Source: Botryococcus braunii (Eukaryota > Chlorophyta > Trebouxiophyceae). From it: 64,000 nucleotides of DNA. Location: the NCBI GenBank assembly GCA_002005505.1, contig KV908632.1, positions 112,289 to 176,288 on the forward strand, read 5' to 3'. The position numbers were made by a program, and so were the translations under genes. The notes beneath the pieces were generated by a model that saw only the letters and a program-made list of their open reading frames with translations, did no database searches and was not told where the DNA came from. Shown here piece after piece: positions 58,609 through 64,000 of this stretch (the stretch's first letter is position 1; the number at the start of each line of letters is the position of its first letter).

Positions 58609-61600
58609 CTTCCCCTTGGACGTTTCAGAGGTCCAGCTATTGTACTACTTCTCAGGCAACGCCCACTGTAGTACATGCTTCTGGGTCAGGCGTGCTTCGG
58701 GGAGTTACTAGTGAAGGAGGTAGCTAATCTCCTCACCCTCCGCCTTTGCCCGTGGTCACTCGGTCGTGGTGAACACCAGCCGGAAAATAAGACGTCACTC
58801 GCGTGAAACGACACCAAGTGTATTGCGATGAATCTTGAACAACACAGGGACGAGTGGTTTCGTAAAGATGTCCGCCACATTCTTCTGGGTGGGTACATAC
58901 TTCACGTCCACGTCACCCTGAATGACAGCAGCACGTGCATGGTGAAATGCCACAGCAACATGCTTGGTGTACTTGGAATTTACAAGATTCCGTAAATTCC
59001 GAACACACCCAGAGTTATCAATGAACAGAGGAGGTTTCCACACATCAACATGAATCTCCTCCAAGAAACCGCGAAGCCAAATGGCTTCTTTGACAGCATG
59101 ACTAGCAGCTCGAAACTCTGATTCCACTGTTGATGTAGCAGTGGCACTTTGTTTCTTGCTGCCCCAAACAACTGACCCACCATAAACTTGGAACACGAAA
59201 CCTGTAGTGGATGCTCGCATATCTAGATCACCCGCATAGTCGGCATCGACATAACCCTCAAGAGGAGATGTGCCCCCACCAAGCTGGAGTGCAAGATCCC
59301 GAGTGTCCTTCAAATACCGGACCACTCGAAGACCTTCTTGCATATGTGCAGTGGTAGGTGTGCCTCTATACCGTGAAAGAACCCCTACCGCATGAGCAAT
59401 ATCAGGACGTGTGGTATTAGCTAAATACAGAAGAGAGCCAATCAGCTCACAGTAACGATGCCCGGGTTCCAAAGCAACCCCAGCCCCATCAATGGGATTG
59501 GACTGAGTGGAGTGACTGGTGTGCACAAATGATTTACTCATGGGTGTGTCATAGGCCCGTGTGTCACCACTAAGTCCAAAACTGTCCACCAATGCATCTA
59601 TCTTCAGCCCACTACTCATCCACATCAGCTTCCGCTCTCGATCTCGAACAATCTGACATCCCAGGAAATCCTTGACTTCCCCAAGATCATGAATAGAAAA
59701 CTCTTTCCCTATAGTCTCCTTAAAGGCCAATACACGTGGGAGAGCCTTTGACATGATCAGCATGTCGTCTACAAAGAGAACCAAATACACAGGATCTTCC
59801 CCTGGAACATTTGACACATAGATTCCTGCATCTGACATGCATGCAGTAAATCCATGTTTAGCCAGTGTGGCATCAAGCGTATGATACCAGGCACGTGGAG
59901 CTTGTTTGAGGCCGTACAGAGCCTTACGCAAGCGACACACTTGGGGACCACCATTGTGAAATCCTGGAGGTTGAGTAACGTAAACCTCTTCCTCCAGATC
60001 CCCATTCAAAAAGGCCGTTTTTATATCGAGCTGATGAATTTCCATATCCTCAGCAGCTGCCTTACACAGAAGAACACGTCGAGCCCCAAAGCTACTGGTG
60101 GGTGCGAAGACCTCGTCCACATCAATACCCTGAATTTGACGACATCCTTGTGCAACAAGACGAGCTTTGTACCTTATAACATTACCATGGGCATCGACTT
60201 TAACAGAATAGATCCAGTGAACTGGGATGACTTTCTTTCCTCTGGGTCTTTCAGTGTACTCAAAGCACTCATGAGCATCGAGAGAGTTCTTCTCCTCGAT
60301 CATGGCTTGTTCCCAAAACACCCACTGATCAGACATTCGTGCCTCACGATAGTTACTTGGTACAGGAATCTTGCTAAATCTCACTCCTGCAGGACTAGCA
60401 AGGCAAGCACGTAGAAAAGCAATACTGGCAGGTTCACTGGCATCCCCTCCTGAATCCGCGTACGGAACACACATGAAGGCATCTCCCCACTGGGTTCTGC
60501 CCCATCTTGCTCATGCAAAATGTCTCTAACAATCCTGGCAGATCCTGCCCATGGATTATCTGAGCTCTGCCTTGTGGCAGATGGCAGATTATCAAAGAAT
60601 GCAACCTTGCCTCTGGATCTCATCTGACCCACTACTCTCCGTGCTTCCTGACTCCCGCTCTCATCTTCTCTCACAGCAGCAGCAGTTATCATCTCTTCAT
60701 GTTCACATACCATCTCAGAATGGTCCACTGCGTCATGCACATTGCTAACTCGAAGTCGAGTTTCACGATCAGATTCACATTTTGCATTAACAAGCCTCCC
60801 TACAGCCTCATCACGTACATGCATAGCAACAGCATTGTCATCGCTACACTGATCAACAGCACTTGAATCACCCTCCACTGCAGAGTCAGTGTCAACTCCA
60901 GTACCCCTCCCAGTACATTCTGCTTCTCCTGCTTCCCCTACGTCTCCTGCTTCCCCTGGTTCCCTGGACGTTGTAATCCCCCTTCTTCTGTACTGATGTC
61001 ATCATGTACAGTGACGGTGGTAGGAGCTTCATCAGCAGCTTCGATCCCAGCCTGCTCTGTGATGTCACCAGACTTGGGTTGCTGTTTACGAGCATTTCGT
61101 TGCTGCAGACGCTCTGCACGTGTCAAAGCTCCAGGCTGCAGCTGGAAACGTGCCGTACCACCAGGCCAGGGGAATGCGCCCGGGGTGCGTGAAGTTGGAG
61201 ACTTGGCCAGTGGTACTGCCATGAGTCTCAGTCGGGCTATGGTGCGAATCCCTCCACTGGTGGTTGGTGCAGAGGTCCCATGCCTGGTAGCAGCATGCAT
61301 GCGCCTGGGCACCTCACTGACTCCAGGTGATTGGCTTGAGGATGCTGGACGAGGCGCTGTAGAGCCAGGAGACGCCACTGGGGATGACGCGGCGGGGGCG
61401 CAGGGTGCAGTGAGGTTGGAGTGCCTAGTGCGCGCAGGGGGTGCACAAGGTGCGCGGGGTGCAGTGGGGTCTGGATGCAGTCGGGCAGTTTGAGGGCGAG
61501 CTGGGGAGGGTTCATCGTCCTCGCTACTGTTGTCCTCCATGGGAATTGTTGCCTCAGTGGATGCAGGGGTCTCCAATTCCACAGGATTCAGGTCCTGGTC

Positions 61601-63898
61601 CAGGCTGGGTCCCGGTTGAGGTGAGGCTGGGTCCGGATCCAGGCTAGATCCAGGCTGGGTTGCAGATACAGGACCGGGCCCAGCAGCTTGCAGCCCAATG
61701 GCAGACGCACCACTCTGGCTCTCCACAAAATGTACACTCGGAGACACCACTGTCCTACCAGGCAGTCGGACCTTGTACCCCTTGGTGTGTGGACAGTATC
61801 CCACAAACATACCTGCCTCAGACTGTGCACCCAAAGATGACACCTGGTGTTTGGCATGTTTCACGTATGCCAAACAGCCCCACTTGCGCAAATGGGACAG
61901 ATCAGGGACAGAGCCAGTGAACATTTCAAATGGGGTTTTCTCCTGACCAGAGACTGGCATCACATTATGTAAATATGCAGCAGTAAGCATTGCATCCACC
62001 CAAAGACTCTCATCTGCCTGAACACCCAACAGCAATGTTCTGGCCTTCTCTTTCAATGTTCGATTCATTCTCTCAGCAACTCCATTCTGCTGTGGAGTAT
62101 ACGCGGCAGAGGTCTCAGTGTGAATGCCATTCTCTGTACAGAACCCATGAAACGTTTTATTCAAGAACTCTGTGCCCCTGTCAGTCCTAACCGCCTTAAC
62201 CTTGGATTCTGTCTGTCTCTCCCAGTATGTAATAGTGTCTGTCAAATGAGATGCAATGGTAGCCTTGCTAGTGACTGGTAACACTGAAACGAAATTAGAC
62301 AACTCATCCACTACTGTGACAGAAAACTTTTCCCCTTCAACGCCAGGAGTTGACATGGCACCAACCGTATCCGCATGTATTCGATGCAGTACTCGAGGCG
62401 GCTCATGTGAACTTGGCTTGAAAGATGGTTTACACTGCTTTCCCCGAACACAAGGGTCACAGTGAGTATCGCACTTTGAACAAGGAAGAAGGGACACAGG
62501 TATCCCAGTACACAACTCCTCCCTGCTCAAACGCTCTGTGGCTGTCTTCCCAGGATGCCCTAACCTCTCATGCCAAAGTTTTCGCAACTTGCAGTTATGT
62601 GCAGGTTTGTGCGCAGCATGATGTGCAGACATAGGGTTCACACACACTTGACAAGCCACCTGATATTTGGTGGGATAAATTCCCCTCAGAACATACAACC
62701 CATATCTTTCTACAATGCTGCACTCCCAACCCATGGGTCCCACCAGACTGCTGTAGGTCCCATTCTCACGTGGAACAAATTGAATACCATCCCTTACCCC
62801 AGCTGATACAGACAAGAGATTTGTGCTGGCCTGTGGAACACATTGTACATTATGGAGCCACAGTAACTGCCCTTCTGCATTCACCAGACACACACTCCCA
62901 CTAGCAATGATGGAACCATGAGACTCTGATGTAGCCAACTGCAGTTGACGTGGTTCTGTGTACACTGTGGGGTTCTGCAATACACCAAAGTCATTAACCA
63001 GGTGGACAGTAGCCCCAGAGTCCACAAGCCATTCCTCGCACGAGTGCCCTATCCCACCACTTGTAATACATTAAACGTCACACTGGGCAGTGAGATAGGA
63101 ACGGCTTCTGCGTTTTTAGGACATGGAACATGGGTACTGTTGGATGCAGAGGGAACACTTGGCAGTGAATGCTTACTTCTGTCGCCAGCTTGCTCCTCTC
63201 CAGTACCCTTTTTCCATTTGTGCACTCCTTGCTGATGTGTCCACGGCTCCCACACTCCCAGCACCTGACTTTTCGTGACCTCTTTCTGTCTTGCTCTGAC
63301 TGGTCTGCTCAGGGTCCTGGGACTTTGGGAGGACTGCCGCTGCCTTGGGAAGAGGTCGAGGGAGCTGGTCATTGAAGCCAGCACCATAGGCATGGCTCTG
63401 CAGGATTTTTACCACATCTTCTGAGGAGCGCCCGCAACAATGCCCATAGAGTGCTCCTTTGAACTGTGCTAGCTCAGTGGGGAGACAATCCACAATAGCA
63501 TTAGTGACATCTTCGGGGTCAATGGAGTGGGAGTTGTCCAGGAGGTTCTGGAAAAGTATGAATTTTTTCATGACAAATGTCTCGAACGTCTCCTCCTGGT
63601 CATGTGCTCTGTTTTGAGTGTGTGTAGCCACTGCGGTTACAGACTTGTTGTGTCCTCCAGTGAACTTATTGGCTATGTATAACAGGGCATCAAAGGCAGA
63701 GGGCTTCATTGTCAACATAGGACTCCACTCCACTGGGACACTGCAGTGATCAGCATCATGGCAGCAGCATTTGCTCTCGTGAAAGGAAGGGGTTTCTGAA
63801 AGGCCTCCGTGCACTCCTTGTGGATGCTGCAGTGGTCAGATCATAAAGCAGGACTTGAAATTCCACCCATCCTTTAATAAGGGATGGCTACTTAACAT
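58609..63898 (-). pseudogene. Cop-D D5 Gag-Pol and 3' UTR, minus strand, frameshifted and 5'-truncated
   Basis: The Cop-D coding region reads leftwards from a truncated Gag near 63898 to the stop at 58795-58797, with the 3' UTR at 58609-58794. CCHC (near 63230-63270), protease VDSGATVH, HHCC region, integrase core, linker, RT with FVDD and RNase H are all present. The first about 155 bp of Gag, the leader and the 5' LTR are missing; the copy stops at a poly(T) run. Single-base losses near 60459, 60970, 63062, 63224, 63319 and elsewhere in Gag break the frame. The integrase and RT-RNase H segments remain long and open. It is nearly identical to D3, inverted. Confidence 0.9.
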
Positions 63899-63910
63899 TT
63901 TTGTTTGTTT

Positions 63911-63911
<1 letters not shown>

Positions 63912-63969
<58 letters not shown>
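63912..63969 (-). repeat. 58-base poly(T) run (poly(A) on minus strand)
   Basis: An uninterrupted T run is preceded by TTTG repeats (63898-63911). On the minus strand it reads A58 then CAAA repeats, like the tail of a non-LTR retroposon or processed cDNA inserted in Cop-D Gag. Alternatively it may be an assembly or library artefact at a join. Confidence 0.7.
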
Positions 63970-64000
63970 CTGTTGAAGTAAGGGTCTTCTGCATAGCTGT
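63970..64000. other. Unassigned 31 bp at window end
   Basis: Too short to identify. If the poly(A) reading is right, this is the 3' end of a minus-strand retroposon extending beyond the window. Confidence 0.25.

Noticed and set aside
63912..63969. Poly(T) as a transcription terminator
   Set aside because: There is no Pol III gene upstream, and 58 bases is far beyond a terminator. A retroposon tail or artefact is more likely.

Overview
The window is eukaryotic, intergenic-type DNA made almost wholly of LTR retrotransposons inserted into one another; I see no convincing complete host gene, no rRNA or tRNA gene and no CRISPR array. Working names: Cop-A, Cop-C and Cop-D are three Ty1/copia families (order Gag, CCHC knuckle, protease, integrase, RT, RNase H). 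Gyp-1 and Gyp-2 are two related Ty3/gypsy families. The organism cannot be fixed from this window. The Cop-A primer site starts TGGTATC, as in plant copia elements. The Ty3 elements carry a Dam-like methyltransferase and a PHD finger, which I associate loosely with algal or protist Ty3 elements. A TE-rich green-lineage genome (for example a charophyte alga) is a plausible but weak guess. | Layout: 1-2126 is the 3' end of a Gyp-2 element (broken integrase, polypurine tract, LTR). 2154-4632 is a minus-strand Cop-A copy (X), split by a plus-strand Cop-A copy (Y, 4633-27498, target duplication GTTAT). Y is itself split by a minus-strand Gyp-1 (7484-15780, duplication GCTT) and by an intact Cop-C (16848-23987, duplication GGTTT). 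X resumes at 27499-27659 and is cut by Cop-D LTRs and a rearranged Cop-D pol copy (27660-34135). 34136-40580 repeats the first 5.6 kb (Gyp-2 end, X, 5' part of Y) as a direct duplication. It passes inside the Cop-A leader into a different Cop-A copy that lacks its RT (39587-46340). 46341-56983 is a deleted Cop-D element carrying a second, nearly complete Cop-D (47327-55686). A 260-bp spacer follows, then an inverted Cop-D (57244-63898) ending at a 58-base poly(T) run. | Most striking observation: all three copia families have LTRs with the same internal plan. A segment begins about 25-30 bp after a TATA-like box at a CA dinucleotide (the expected RNA start) and ends in CAG|GT. It is repeated further along, ending in CAG|G just 24-46 bp before the LTR end. 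In Cop-D the second copy equals the first minus a 108-bp segment that can be read as an exact GT...AG intron. This suggests a leader intron within the LTR whose flanking repeat is rebuilt from spliced RNA during reverse transcription. Other notable points are half-tRNA-iMet (anticodon) primer sites in Cop-C and Cop-D, a U5/PBS inverted repeat in Cop-D, a Gag-protease-Dam-like Ty3 element with no RT or integrase, and a PHD finger upstream of the Gyp-2 integrase. | Caution: many single-base deletions in the Cop-D and Gyp-2 copies could be decay or sequencing/assembly error.
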